A stretch of 64,000 nt of DNA, from assembly GCF_963678635.1 (NCBI RefSeq), contig NC_087064.1, forward strand, positions 29,118,189 to 29,182,188, in the 5' to 3' direction. Shown piece after piece: positions 57,801 through 63,489 of the stretch (its first letter is position 1; every line of letters starts with the position of its first letter). A program made the position numbers and the translations under genes. Below the pieces are notes generated by a model. That model made no database searches. It worked only from the letters and a program-made list of their open reading frames with translations, and had not been told where the DNA came from. This DNA is from Symsagittifera roscoffensis (taxonomy: Eukaryota > Xenacoelomorpha > Acoela > Convolutidae).

Positions 57801-60800
57801 TAAATAGAAAAGTTTGGCTAATGTAGTTTGTCTATCTGCTTAGTTCTGCACAAAGGACTTTTTCTGACAGCATAACTTCTTTATAGCATTCCCAAAGCTC
57901 TTTGTAGAGTTTCTAATGGTACAGGAAGTTTTTTCCGGATATTTTGGACTTTTATTGCAATTTATTGACAAAAACAATTTTGTATTTTTTTTTCCGTTTC
58001 GCCTTTGAATTTGCTCTGCTTCGCCTCTGTGTTTAAAGTTTAATTCTGAAATCTGAAAACCTATAATCCATTTTCGAACCCAAAAGTCATTCACGTTTTT
58101 CATATGTATCACCACGCAATTGGAACAAAAAGATAACCGGTTGCAGTGCTATTTTAAAAAAATTTTAATGTCATTTTATTCGTGGCGTAAGGAGAGGATC
58201 TGAACGAAAGCCTTGAACTTATTAATATTCGACGTTCTTTTTATATTAGACATCTTTGAGGATAATAATTTTGCTTCAATATTAAATATGAAAATTTGAA
58301 AACCAAAAACCAAGTTTTTAGCAGTACACATATTTAAGTTAATTTTAAGCAGTACTGTTTTAAGCTGTAAGCAGTACTATTTTAAGCAGTACTATTTTAA
58401 GCTTTATTTAAGCAGTACTCAAAAAAAAACTTTTTTTGAAGAAGCAATTGCTTGCTGAGAAATTCCAAAAACTATTTTTTTTTATCGTAAAATAAATATC
58501 ATACCGGTTTTCCTCGTGAGTGGAAAAATTTTTTACAATTAAAAAAAAAAATTTTGTTCGAATCACGACTGAAAGAGCTTGAATATGATCTATCACTTGA
58601 CTTTCCGATGATTTTACATGCGCAGCGTAGTGTGATAGTTCGATGCAATTTTTTTGAAGGTAAGTCGCAAATAAAAGTGCCAGTTTTGATGGCACTTTTG
58701 TCTGCGAAAGTGCTACTTGGGAGCATTTTAAAAGGCAGCATTGGCAGTATTATACCATTTGCTTTGACATTTGGTTAGTGTTGAGTTAAAAGAATTGATA
58801 CCTTTTTAATTCATCAAATTAACCGAAAAAGTCATGTTTCATGTAAAAGAATGAAAATTTAAAATTAATTTCAGAATTTTCCAACTCAATATATATTGCG
58901 TGAGATTTTTGAAATGCACAATTTATACACAATTTGGCTACAAACTTCTAATTTTCTACATTCAGAGTTAGTGTGGTTGCCTTTACCGTAATATATTCCA
59001 AATTTTTTCATATAAAATTTGTGTATTTGTGAAATTTGAAGCTACCTTTTGCCCCTTGTCTTTGTTTTTTGTAGGCAGCCAATCGCAAAACCTGAATGTC
59101 CGAAGACTGAGGATTAAATCACGTAGACGTTATTCATGTTTTAAAACTCATTAGTTTTTGAGAAACGATGGACCTAGTTCAGTCTCTTATATAGGTCGTG
59201 ATGATTATTTTCGTTTTAATTTTTGTTTAGGCTCAATTTGATTTTTCGCGGTTTGACTTCGATGTTTTTTTATTTAGTTTAATTTCTTTGTTAACAAGAA
59301 GACAAACTCCCTTATCGAACAGTGAAAGTGTAAAAGGCCAGTTCTTTGTGATAATTAAGTATGTGACCGAGATTTAATGTGATAGTTTGTTGATTATGAT
59401 ACAGAGTTATCACACCACGCTCAATTTGATTTAAAAAGTTCAATAAGACCAATTTGAACAAAAAACACTTATTTGAAAGAAGTTGCAGTATTGTAGTTTT
59501 GAAAATATGGTATGAATATTTTGTGCTACTTGCACAGCAACCGGCTATGTTCCTTATTTTTACCGTTGTTTTTTTTTCACGAAAGTCCCAAAATTTGTTC
59601 ACGTTAAAATTTGATTTTACCTGGTTTGACTTTTTAATTTTTTTTTAAAGTTAATTCGTTTTCTTGTTGCAAAATGCAGGCTAATTTCACTATCTCATCA
59701 AAAGTAAAAGTCACAAAAAATGTGAATGACTTCTAGTTTCAAAAGTAGACTTAAATTTCTGAATTCTTAGCGGAATAAAAAAATATTAATGATCCAGTCT
59801 CTAAGTTGGATTACTTTAAGTAAAAAGTGCCAATCATAAACAAGTCTTTTTTTCAAAGAGCTTTAACTTGATATGTTTCTTCGAAATTCGAAACTTGCAA
59901 AGTATTGAATAGTTTTCAACCAACTTTTATTCGGTTTTCTTACTATTACACTTTTCAAAGTGCTTGTTGGCTATGTTTTTTTTTCTTCCCTTTTTGACTA
60001 TCTCAAAAAAGAACGAATGGGGTCAAATGTGTCGTATTAACGCCCAGTTAGTCGTTATTCGGATTGCAAAAAAAAACTTAAAAAAGAATCGCGAAAAACT
60101 ATTTTTTTTTTTTCATTTCTTGGACTAAAATGATTTTCAGGCTGGAAATTTCAGATTGATTTTCCAATGTAATTGTTCTGGCGTTTTTACAATATTTGAA
60201 TTTATTAAACTATTCTTATGGCTCATTTATCATTTCAGTCTCCTCTCGCTAACTAAAAATTGAACAAAAGCTTGAAAATTATATTTCCTGGGTGGTTGAA
60301 AATATTTTTACTACTTGCACAGCAACGAGCTAGCACTGTATTTTGTTTCAGGTTCATCTTCGTCAAATTAAAACTACTAATGTTTGCCGTGGAGCTACGA
60401 GACGAAAACGACGAGACTAAGTAAGTCAATTTCAAGTCGAATAGCACAAGCTATCAAAGCTCATTTTAGTGTTAGACAACATAATATCCCTGCATACACT
60501 TCTTTCATTACCGGTCGGTAGTTCCAATAATAATTTGCATTTTATCTGCTATTAATAAAAGATAACTAGCGCTTTGCGTAAACGAATTGTATCTACCAGA
60601 TGGCAGCAAAATCTGCAAATTAAAATAAGAGAAAATAACAACTTTTTTGAATTTGAGTTGGACATTTATAAGGCATATTAGAAGTAGCGACTTTGTTATA
60701 CGACGAATGGCTGAGAACTGGTTGATTTTACTTTTAGCCAACGAAAGTAAGTTCATTGGCTCAACTTCTCACTTAACCGAAACAGAGCAACTAATTTGAC

Positions 60801-63489
60801 GCAAATAGAATCTGTCAGGTGATTTTGCCCTGTAACTGAAAAGGGGACTAAAACAATCATAACTCTTTTAACGCGTTTGGTTTGTCTTTTTAATGTATTT
60901 TATTTAACATCATCCTAATTGTACGAATACTTTGAGTATTTTGTGAATAATCATTCTCTGAGTTCATTTATAGCTGCGAGTAACCCCATTTCTTCGAGTA
61001 ACCCCATGCGAAACATCTCATCTTTCTTAAAAACATTTGGCATAAGTTTTCTGTTTCATTTACCTGACGAGAAACCAAAAATAGTTCCAAAGCGGTACAT
61101 TTTATTCAAAAACTAAAATACGGTTCAAAAAAGTAATTGTTTATGAATGTTTCAGAATAATAATAAACCCAGGAAGTAAAGTGTACATTCAGGACGGGAC
61201 ACTTGGCTTTTTCATCGCTGGATCAGCTCAAGAAGTGAAAAGGTTAGTCTCAGTCTTTTGGAAACTTGCATGTCTTGAATTTGGCAATTTCTGTGGGAAA
61301 ACTCAGTGGGGCTTTTTTAAGGTAGACCAATTTGATTTTCCGAAGTTTCTCAAAACACTATCAAGATCCAATTTTGCCAATTTTTTTTTTCACGTCAAAT
61401 GAGAACTTTCACGTGGTCGTCCGCACACCTCGTAATTACACTGTTTTAAGTAAGTACCAAAAGAGAGAATTTGAAAAATTTCGGCAGCCAGAATTGAAAA
61501 GGGAGGAGTTTGCAGCTGGTATGATCAGAAAACTATTGAACTACATTGAAAAACATTGCTGTTTTTTGTTGGCAGGAATGAATATGGCTTCTGTTTTTTT
61601 TTAAGAATAATGAACATAGTGAAGGCTCTTATAAGTCTTGCTGATTTTTTTTCAGGAAAAAGTCAAAATATTGATGCACTTAGGTATAATGCACTTTTTA
61701 TGAGTATTAACGTAGTGAGGACTCTTATATATATCTTGTTGTTTTTTTTTTTGAAAAAGTCTTTAAATTTGTTCACGCTTAATTTTGATTTTTCGCGGCT
61801 TGACTTGTAACTCTTTTTAATTCAGTCCATTTCTATTGTTAAAAAGAAGGCAAACTCCACTATCGAACAGCAAAATTGTAAAGGTCACGAAAAACGTGAT
61901 CGACTTCTAATTTCGAAAATGGAAATTAATTATCAGATTTCCCAGCAAAATAAAAGTTTTACCTATTGATCCAGTTTTCACAAATTGGGTCGATTTTAAC
62001 AAAAAAATGTCCATCATAAATTGTTCTACAAATTCAAAGAGATTTAAGGCCATCTTATTTTTTTCTTCGAAATTCAAAAGTTGAATGTTCTTGAAAAAAA
62101 CAAGTCCATTTTTTTTCAGTTTTCTTGCGTTCATTACTCTTTTCCAACTTAGTTGGCTATGTTTAAATGGGTTTTATTCAGGGTTTTCGTCGACCTTTTT
62201 TTTCTTTTTTTAGGTCGACCAAAATGATTTTGCGAGCTCTCCCAAAGCTCTCAAAAGACCCTGTTTTGGCCAAAAATTCTAAAATTTTGAAAAAATAGGC
62301 CAAAATAGCATTTTTTGGCACTTTTTGGAAAAGGTTTATCAAAAAATCGCTTTTTTCGGCGCGCGCTCCCCCTTCAAATTAGTGTATATTGGCGCCTCAG
62401 GCGTCTTTAGAAAAATTTTTGAATCCGTCAGCCAAAAATGGATATCCCAAAATAGTGTCCCTTTGGATCGGAAGGGGGTCGAATCCCTGAGGAGGGCGGG
62501 GGGGGGGGGTTTGGCTCCGCCCCCCCCCCCCTTAATGCGCCCCTGGTTTTATTTCAGTAGTTTTTTTTCAGTTTCCTTGCGTTCATTACTCTTTTCCAAC
62601 TGTTAGTTGGCTATATTTGAGTTCAATTGAAATTACTCTGCTGAATTTGATGTTAATAGCATTCTCCAAATACGTGCGTGGAAATAGCCCGAAAAAACGT
62701 GAACGAATTCTAGTTACGCAAGTGGCATTTATTTTAAAGGTTTCCCAGCGGAAAAAAACTTTACCTATTGATCCAGTTTTCTCAAGTTGGGTTCATGTTA
62801 TCAAAAAAGCGCCAATCATAAATTGTTCTAGAAATTCAAAGAGCTTAAAGGGCATCTATTTTTTTCTTTGAAATTCGAAAGTCAGGTTTTTTCAAGGAAG
62901 TCGGTGTTTTTTTTTGAAGTTTATTTGCATTCATTACTCTTTTCCAATCTTCGATTGGCTATGTTTTATGTTTACTTACGTTCATTACTCTTTTCCAATC
63001 TTCGATTGGCTATGTTTCATGTTTTCTTATTTTTTCTCAAGGTCACAGGCTAGCCAAGTTTGTCAGCTTCATTTTTGCTCTAGCCAAAGCATTTTTTCTA
63101 CTAATTTTGGCTTGTGTTGTTATCTAAATTTGATTTTTAAAGGATCTATTGTGCGCTATTTTTCATGTAAATGTTGTCGCATGATGGAGAAATAATCGTT
63201 TGAAGGTATATAGAGAAGGCCTGAACGAACCCATGCCTTGTGTCTATAATTTCTTCTTATAAGTTGTTGGTTCAGTTGAAGACTATCCCTACTCTCGTTG
63301 TAATTTTAGAGCCTATCACTACTGCAAGTGTTGCCATGACGACCTCACAGACATCCGCAAGATCAAAGAGTGCAAGTGTGCTACAGACCAGAAGCAGAGC
63401 AGAAGCACTCTCGTCGGATCACTTGTAGGCCAGAACAGGTCTGGGGGAAACAAAAAACAGCTTAATGGAATTGCCGGCGGACACAACAG
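21733..63489 (+). CDS. slo: Slo1-type large-conductance Ca2+- and voltage-activated K+ channel (BK alpha), 5' fourteen exons
   Basis: This is the pore-forming subunit of the BK potassium channel in the plasma membrane. Four subunits form a K+ pore opened by voltage and cytosolic Ca2+. Fourteen exons (listed separately) give 2,030 coding bases, about 676 residues, with all exon phases agreeing. The order is extracellular N-terminus, S0, acidic linker, S1-S4, S5, pore with TVGYGD, S6, RCK1 and the start of the RCK1-RCK2 linker with a CxxCH motif. RCK2 and the calcium bowl lie beyond the right edge. The RCK1 Ca2+ ligands (human D367, M513, E535) and D362 are conserved. Departures from human are R213 to Ala in S4, E374 to Val, N172 to Ser, and S6 G310 to Ile (human numbering recalled from memory). 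Introns range from 79 bp to about 9.5 kb and are full of repeats. Confidence 0.97.
22230..22420 (+). repeat. tRNA-box repeat fragment (family C) in slo intron 1
   Basis: It contains GAAGAGCTAACGTACCTGCC, then GGTTCGAATTCGGCCAGGAC near 22,278 (a B-box match), then the tail with TTCGGCTTAG. It resembles the copies at 46,085 and 57,065. Confidence 0.55.
22553..23190 (+). repeat. tRNA-box repeat (family B) with duplicated 5' module
   Basis: The 5' module CTTGTGTTATAGTGTGAACTTTC...CAGCTATTAAG occurs twice in tandem (about 22,553-22,682 and 22,683-22,798). A tRNA-like region follows at 22,833-22,910 (A-box-like TAGCGTAGAGGTAGG, B-box GGGTTCGAACC). The tail contains ATAATTGGCTTGCGTCACTT twice and ends with the GCGCAGTGCAACTTTGCC module near 23,155. 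The second copy is at 39,055-39,555. Confidence 0.75.
24573..24980 (+). mobile_element. MITE copy 1 (AAGAGTAATGAACG ends)
   Basis: The left end is AAGAGTAATGAACGTAGTGAAG and the right end CGTTCATTACTCTT, complementary over 14 bp, 408 bp in all. Internal landmarks shared with other copies are AGGTCTTGCTGATTTTT, ATGGCGCGAAAAAACG and CAATCATAAAT. There is no ORF. It is followed by CAATCATCGATTGGCT, the terminal hairpin of the family. Confidence 0.8.
25560..25965 (+). repeat. tRNA-box repeat (family A), 5'-truncated
   Basis: A tRNA-like region lies at 25,784-25,848 (A-box GTGGCTGAGTGGTTAGTG; degenerate B-box GATTAGAATCC). Upstream is the family-specific sequence (TTACATGCAAAGTTAGTATG). Downstream is the palindromic tail GCGAAGCGCAGCTTCGCC at about 25,929. 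Confidence 0.8.
27323..27540 (+). CDS. slo: slo exon 2: rest of S0, S0-S1 linker, start of S1
   Basis: The acceptor is TTTTTTAG at 27,321-27,322. [14 protein letters not shown] completes S0. A strongly acidic linker ([20 protein letters not shown]) replaces the palmitoylated basic/Cys linker of vertebrates. [20 protein letters not shown] is the highly conserved pre-S1 segment and includes the Asp equivalent to human D99. The donor is GTGAGT at 27,541, phase 0. Confidence 0.95.
27541..28296 (+). other. slo intron 2, with hairpin
   Basis: A 756-bp intron. It includes a run of CGTATAAT/CGTATAATCG motifs (27,645-27,750) and a near-perfect hairpin at 28,032-28,080 (21 paired bases, 5-base loop, stem AAAATGCATCAATTAAAATC). 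Confidence 0.75.
28297..28361 (+). CDS. slo: slo exon 3: S1
   Basis: A 65-bp exon encodes [21 protein letters not shown], the body of transmembrane S1. The acceptor is TTTGTTTAG and the donor GTGAGT at 28,362. It leaves two bases that combine with the first base of exon 4 (GA+T, Asp). Confidence 0.9.
29663..29960 (+). mobile_element. hAT-like MITE fragment
   Basis: It starts CAGGAGCGGATCTAGAATTT, a CAGGGGCG-type end. It shares AGGTCGA, TGATTTTCCGAGCT, CAGACCGTTTTGGCC and the GCCAAAAATGGATGTCTCAA segment with 62,179-62,546 and 63,666 onward. The right end was not located. Confidence 0.6.
30850..31250. repeat. Inverted-repeat element with CAACAGTGCCGAA subterminal motifs
   Basis: AGTACAACAGTGCCGAA and GTTCAACAGTGCCGAA occur near the left end (30,866-30,910). 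Their inverted forms TTCGGCACTGTTGAAC and TTCGACACTGTTGTAC lie at the right end (31,205-31,240). It is about 400 bp with no ORF, and looks like a non-autonomous DNA transposon. Confidence 0.6.
33182..33593 (+). mobile_element. MITE copy 2
   Basis: The left end is AAGAGTGATGAACGTAGTG and the right end GCGTTCATGAGTCTT, about 412 bp. The terminal hairpin CCAACTGTCTGTTGG follows at once. Confidence 0.7.
36610..36936 (+). mobile_element. MITE copy 3, diverged
   Basis: The left end is ACTCGATGAACGTGTTTCAG and the right end GCGTTCATTGACTCTT. An even more decayed relative begins at about 36,190 and abuts it. Confidence 0.55.
37825..38030 (+). CDS. slo: slo exon 4: S1-S2 loop, S2, S3
   Basis: It encodes the extracellular loop, S2 ([18 protein letters not shown], with the Arg equivalent to human R167 kept) and S3 ([18 protein letters not shown], with E180 and D186 equivalents kept). 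The residue at human D153 is Glu, and N172 is Ser. The acceptor is ATTCTAG and the donor GTTAGT at 38,031. Confidence 0.95.
38291..38366 (+). CDS. slo: slo exon 5: S4 voltage sensor
   Basis: It encodes [19 protein letters not shown] followed by RVLKT. Two of the three S4 arginines (R207 and R210 equivalents) remain, while R213, the main gating charge of BK, is Ala (codon GCG). The acceptor is GTGTTTCAG and the donor GTATGT at 38,367. Confidence 0.95.
38446..38521 (+). CDS. slo: slo exon 6: S4-S5 linker and S5
   Basis: It encodes [20 protein letters not shown] then GLFHL, a clear match to BK S5. It is separated from exon 5 by a 79-bp intron. The acceptor is GTGTTTCAG and the donor GTGAGT at 38,522, phase 0. 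Confidence 0.95.
39055..39555 (+). repeat. tRNA-box repeat (family B), single-unit copy
   Basis: It matches 22,683-23,190 with one 5' module. The tRNA-like region is at 39,208-39,285 (GGGTTCGAAACTGG). The tail module GCGAAGTGTAACTTCGTC is near 39,527. Confidence 0.75.
39860..40500 (+). repeat. tRNA-box repeat (family A)
   Basis: The 5' region (GTGCTTCGATATTCGAATAGTAATAAG type) is followed by the tRNA-like segment near 40,310-40,385 (GACTGAGTGGCTAGTGCGTGA; GATATTCGAACCC). It ends with GCGAAGCGCAGCTTCGCC at about 40,480. Confidence 0.8.
40815..41855 (+). repeat. tRNA-box repeat (family C), long copy
   Basis: The head is CAATCGGGTACTAAGCTTTTT, then a tRNA-like region at about 40,927-40,990 (CTCGGGACGGTAAAGATCC; GGGTTTGAATCTGG). 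A T-rich body with TCGGCTTAT motifs follows. The tail module TGTATCGCAAATGGTGCGAG...CAGCTTCGC is near 41,818-41,850. Confidence 0.65.
43876..44046 (+). CDS. slo: slo exon 7: pore loop, selectivity filter, first half of S6
   Basis: It has 57 codons. It includes [19 protein letters not shown] with the K+ selectivity filter, then [17 protein letters not shown] (S6). Human G310-G311-L312 correspond to Ile-Gly-Phe here. The acceptor is TTGTAG and the donor GTAAGC at 44,047. Confidence 0.97.
44047..44721 (+). other. slo intron 7
   Basis: A 675-bp intron that contains a 184-bp hAT-like MITE (44,122-44,305). The rest is AT-rich without recognisable features. Confidence 0.75.
44122..44305 (-). mobile_element. 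hAT-like MITE, short copy
   Basis: It begins CAGGGGAAC and ends CGCCCCTG, the inverted ends typical of hAT-type elements. Read on the minus strand it contains CGAATCTAGGATTTTCTCGAGG, as in the other copies. An 8-bp target duplication was not evident. Confidence 0.65.
44722..44813 (+). CDS. slo: slo exon 8: end of S6 and S6-RCK1 linker
   Basis: It encodes [20 protein letters not shown] then GGSY. The two pore-entrance glutamates (human E321 and E324) and the basic RKK of the linker are conserved. The donor is GTAAGT at 44,814, and the AA+G codon spans the intron. Confidence 0.95.
44814..47081 (+). other. slo intron 8
   Basis: A 2.3-kb intron with a family C repeat at 46,085-46,780. The rest shows no gene or RNA. 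Confidence 0.7.
46085..46780 (+). repeat. tRNA-box repeat (family C)
   Basis: The tRNA-like region is at about 46,090-46,150 (ACCTGGGACGGCAAAGGTAC; GTTTCGAATCTGACCAGG). The body has ACAGGTTTCGGCTTG. The tail is GCGAAGCTCAGCTTCGCC, an eight-base palindrome, near 46,753. Confidence 0.75.
47082..47298 (+). CDS. slo: slo exon 9: start of RCK1 (Rossmann core)
   Basis: It begins with [13 protein letters not shown], the first strand of RCK1. [10 protein letters not shown] keeps the Asp residues equivalent to D362 and D367 of the high-affinity Ca2+ site. [10 protein letters not shown] has Val where vertebrate BK has the Mg2+-site Glu (E374); the partner Glu in TQMEFFQG (E399) is present. The donor is GTCAGT at 47,299. 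Confidence 0.96.
47880..48500 (+). repeat. tRNA-box repeat (family A), decayed tRNA region
   Basis: The 5' module is AGTCGCAAATATTGGTGCCAC and the tRNA-like segment 48,296-48,365 (TGGCTGAGAGGGCAAGGC; B-box lost). The tail palindrome is largely lost. Confidence 0.7.
50430..50867 (+). mobile_element. MITE copy 4
   Basis: The left end is AAGATTCGATGAACGTAGTT and the right end TGCGCTCATTGACTCTT. The internal landmarks CTAGTTTCGAAAGTGGAGTT and TCAAAGAGCTTTAAGGCC match the other copies. Confidence 0.7.
52090..52512 (+). other. 140-codon open frame in intron 9, unrecognised
   Basis: The longest open frame in any intron ([14 protein letters not shown] to [11 protein letters not shown]), rich in hydrophobic residues and cysteines. 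No family, splice context or codon signature supports a gene. It may be chance or a transposon remnant. Confidence 0.2.
52704..53030 (+). mobile_element. MITE copy 5, internally deleted
   Basis: The left end is GAGTCGATGAACGTAGTAAAG and the right end GCGTTTATTGACTCG, only 327 bp. It ends about 120 bp before exon 10. Confidence 0.65.
53151..53303 (+). CDS. slo: slo exon 10: RCK1 core, GC donor
   Basis: It has 51 codons ([40 protein letters not shown]), nearly identical to other animals. The protein must continue from K at 53,303 to A at 54,029. The donor is therefore AAG|GCAAGT, a GC-AG intron. Confidence 0.95.
53304..54028 (+). other. slo intron 10, GC-AG, mostly MITE
   Basis: A 725-bp intron with donor GCAAGT. 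A MITE and its duplicated tail occupy 53,337-53,830, about two-thirds of it. No other feature. Confidence 0.85.
53337..53830 (+). mobile_element. MITE copy 6 with tandemly duplicated 3' tail
   Basis: The left end is AAGAGTAATGAACGTAGTGAAG and the right end GCATTCATTACTCTT at 53,735-53,749. The final stretch (ATTACTCTTTTCCAATCTTC...GGCTATGTTT) is then repeated once more to 53,830. The same duplication is seen in copy 8. Confidence 0.75.
54029..54300 (+). CDS. slo: slo exon 11: RCK1 peripheral helices, Ca2+ ligands
   Basis: It encodes [11 protein letters not shown] through [20 protein letters not shown] and [11 protein letters not shown] carry the Met and Glu equivalent to the human RCK1 Ca2+ ligands M513 and E535. 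The acceptor is CGTTGCAG and the donor GTAAGC at 54,301. Confidence 0.96.
55375..55890 (+). repeat. tRNA-box repeat (family A), diverged
   Basis: The 5' module is AAGGCGCAAATATTGGTGCC. The tRNA-like segment near 55,755-55,820 has GGTGGCGCAGATGTGAGGAC and a weak B-box. The sequence AGAGCTGCTTT marks the 3' part. Confidence 0.65.
55925..56500 (+). repeat. tRNA-box repeat (family A), best-preserved tRNA boxes
   Basis: It has the 5' module, then a tRNA-like region at 56,314-56,382 (TGGCTGAGTGGTAAGTGC; AGATTCGAATCC, both boxes intact). The tail GCGAAGCGCAGCATCGCC is at about 56,474. It lies in tandem with the preceding copy. Confidence 0.8.
57060..58035 (+). repeat. Two tandem tRNA-box repeats (family C)
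   Basis: tRNA-like regions lie at about 57,070-57,140 (GTGGTAGCGAGTACTCCTGG; GGATTCGAATCTGACC) and 57,555-57,632 (TGGCGTAGAGGTAAAAATAA; GCGGTTCGAATCCGGCC). The second runs into a T-rich body and ends in TTCGCCTCTGTGTTTA near 58,020. Confidence 0.7.
58330..58425 (+). repeat. AAGCAGTACTATTTT microrepeat
   Basis: AGCAGTAC recurs five or six times within 95 bp, spaced by T-rich or TTTTAAGC linkers. It is a short local array. Confidence 0.7.
58660..59075 (+). repeat. Family A repeat, 5' part only
   Basis: AAGTCGCAAATAAAAGTGCC and the downstream family landmarks are present to about 59,075. The tRNA-like region and palindromic tail are missing. Confidence 0.55.
60352..60420 (+). CDS. slo: slo exon 12: RCK1 C-terminal lobe
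   Basis: A 69-bp exon encodes [20 protein letters not shown], aligning with [13 protein letters not shown] of vertebrates. The acceptor is TTTGTTTCAG and the donor GTAAGT at 60,421. Confidence 0.93.
   Translation, partial: VHLRQIKTTNVCRGATRRKRRD
60421..61155 (+). other. slo intron 12
   Basis: A 735-bp AT-rich intron. A short direct repeat, GAGTAACCCCAT, occurs at about 60,978 and 60,997. Nothing else was seen. Confidence 0.8.
61156..61242 (+). CDS. slo: slo exon 13: RCK1 C-terminal lobe
   Basis: It encodes [20 protein letters not shown] then AGSAQEVKR. The acceptor is GAATGTTTCAG and the donor GTTAGT at 61,243. Confidence 0.95.
61603..62141 (+). mobile_element. MITE copy 7, nested
   Basis: The outer left end is AAGAATAATGAACATAGTG. 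A second left end (TATGAGTATTAACGTAGTGA) begins at about 61,699 inside it. The right end GCGTTCATTACTCTT is shared, followed by the hairpin CCAACTTAGTTGG. Confidence 0.7.
62179..62546 (+). mobile_element. hAT-like MITE with G and C homopolymer runs
   Basis: It begins CAGGGTTTTCGTCGACC and ends GCGCCCCTG at 62,546. Near the end a G run (about 62,497-62,509) and a C run (62,520-62,531) flank TTTGGCTCCG, forming a strong hairpin. Confidence 0.65.
62620..63020 (+). mobile_element. MITE copy 8, left-truncated, duplicated 3' tail
   Basis: It starts within the family body (after a stray right end at 62,578-62,600). The right end GCATTCATTACTCTT lies near 62,927, and the tail TTCCAATCTTCGATTGGCTA occurs twice. 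It matches copy 6. Confidence 0.7.
63310..63489 (+). CDS. slo: slo exon 14: end of RCK1, RCK1-RCK2 linker with CxxCH
   Basis: [20 protein letters not shown] aligns with the segment bearing the CxxCH haem-binding motif of BK; here the motif is C-K-C-C-H with an extra Cys. A Ser/Gly/Asn/Lys-rich linker follows. The donor is GTATTT at 63,490, a weak match, phase 2. The next exon is outside the window. Confidence 0.93.

Larger units (their letters stand above)
54301..60351 (+). other. slo intron 11
   Basis: A 6.1-kb intron. It has decayed MITE pieces from about 54,440 and 59,163, family A copies (55,375-55,890, 55,925-56,500 and the 5' part of another at 58,660-59,075), family C pieces (56,560-58,035) and an AAGCAGTACT microrepeat (58,330-58,425). 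Confidence 0.7.
61243..63309 (+). other. slo intron 13
   Basis: A 2.1-kb intron packed with repeats: a MITE (61,603-62,141), a hAT-like MITE (62,179-62,546) and a second MITE with duplicated tail (62,620-63,020). Little unique sequence remains. Confidence 0.75.
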
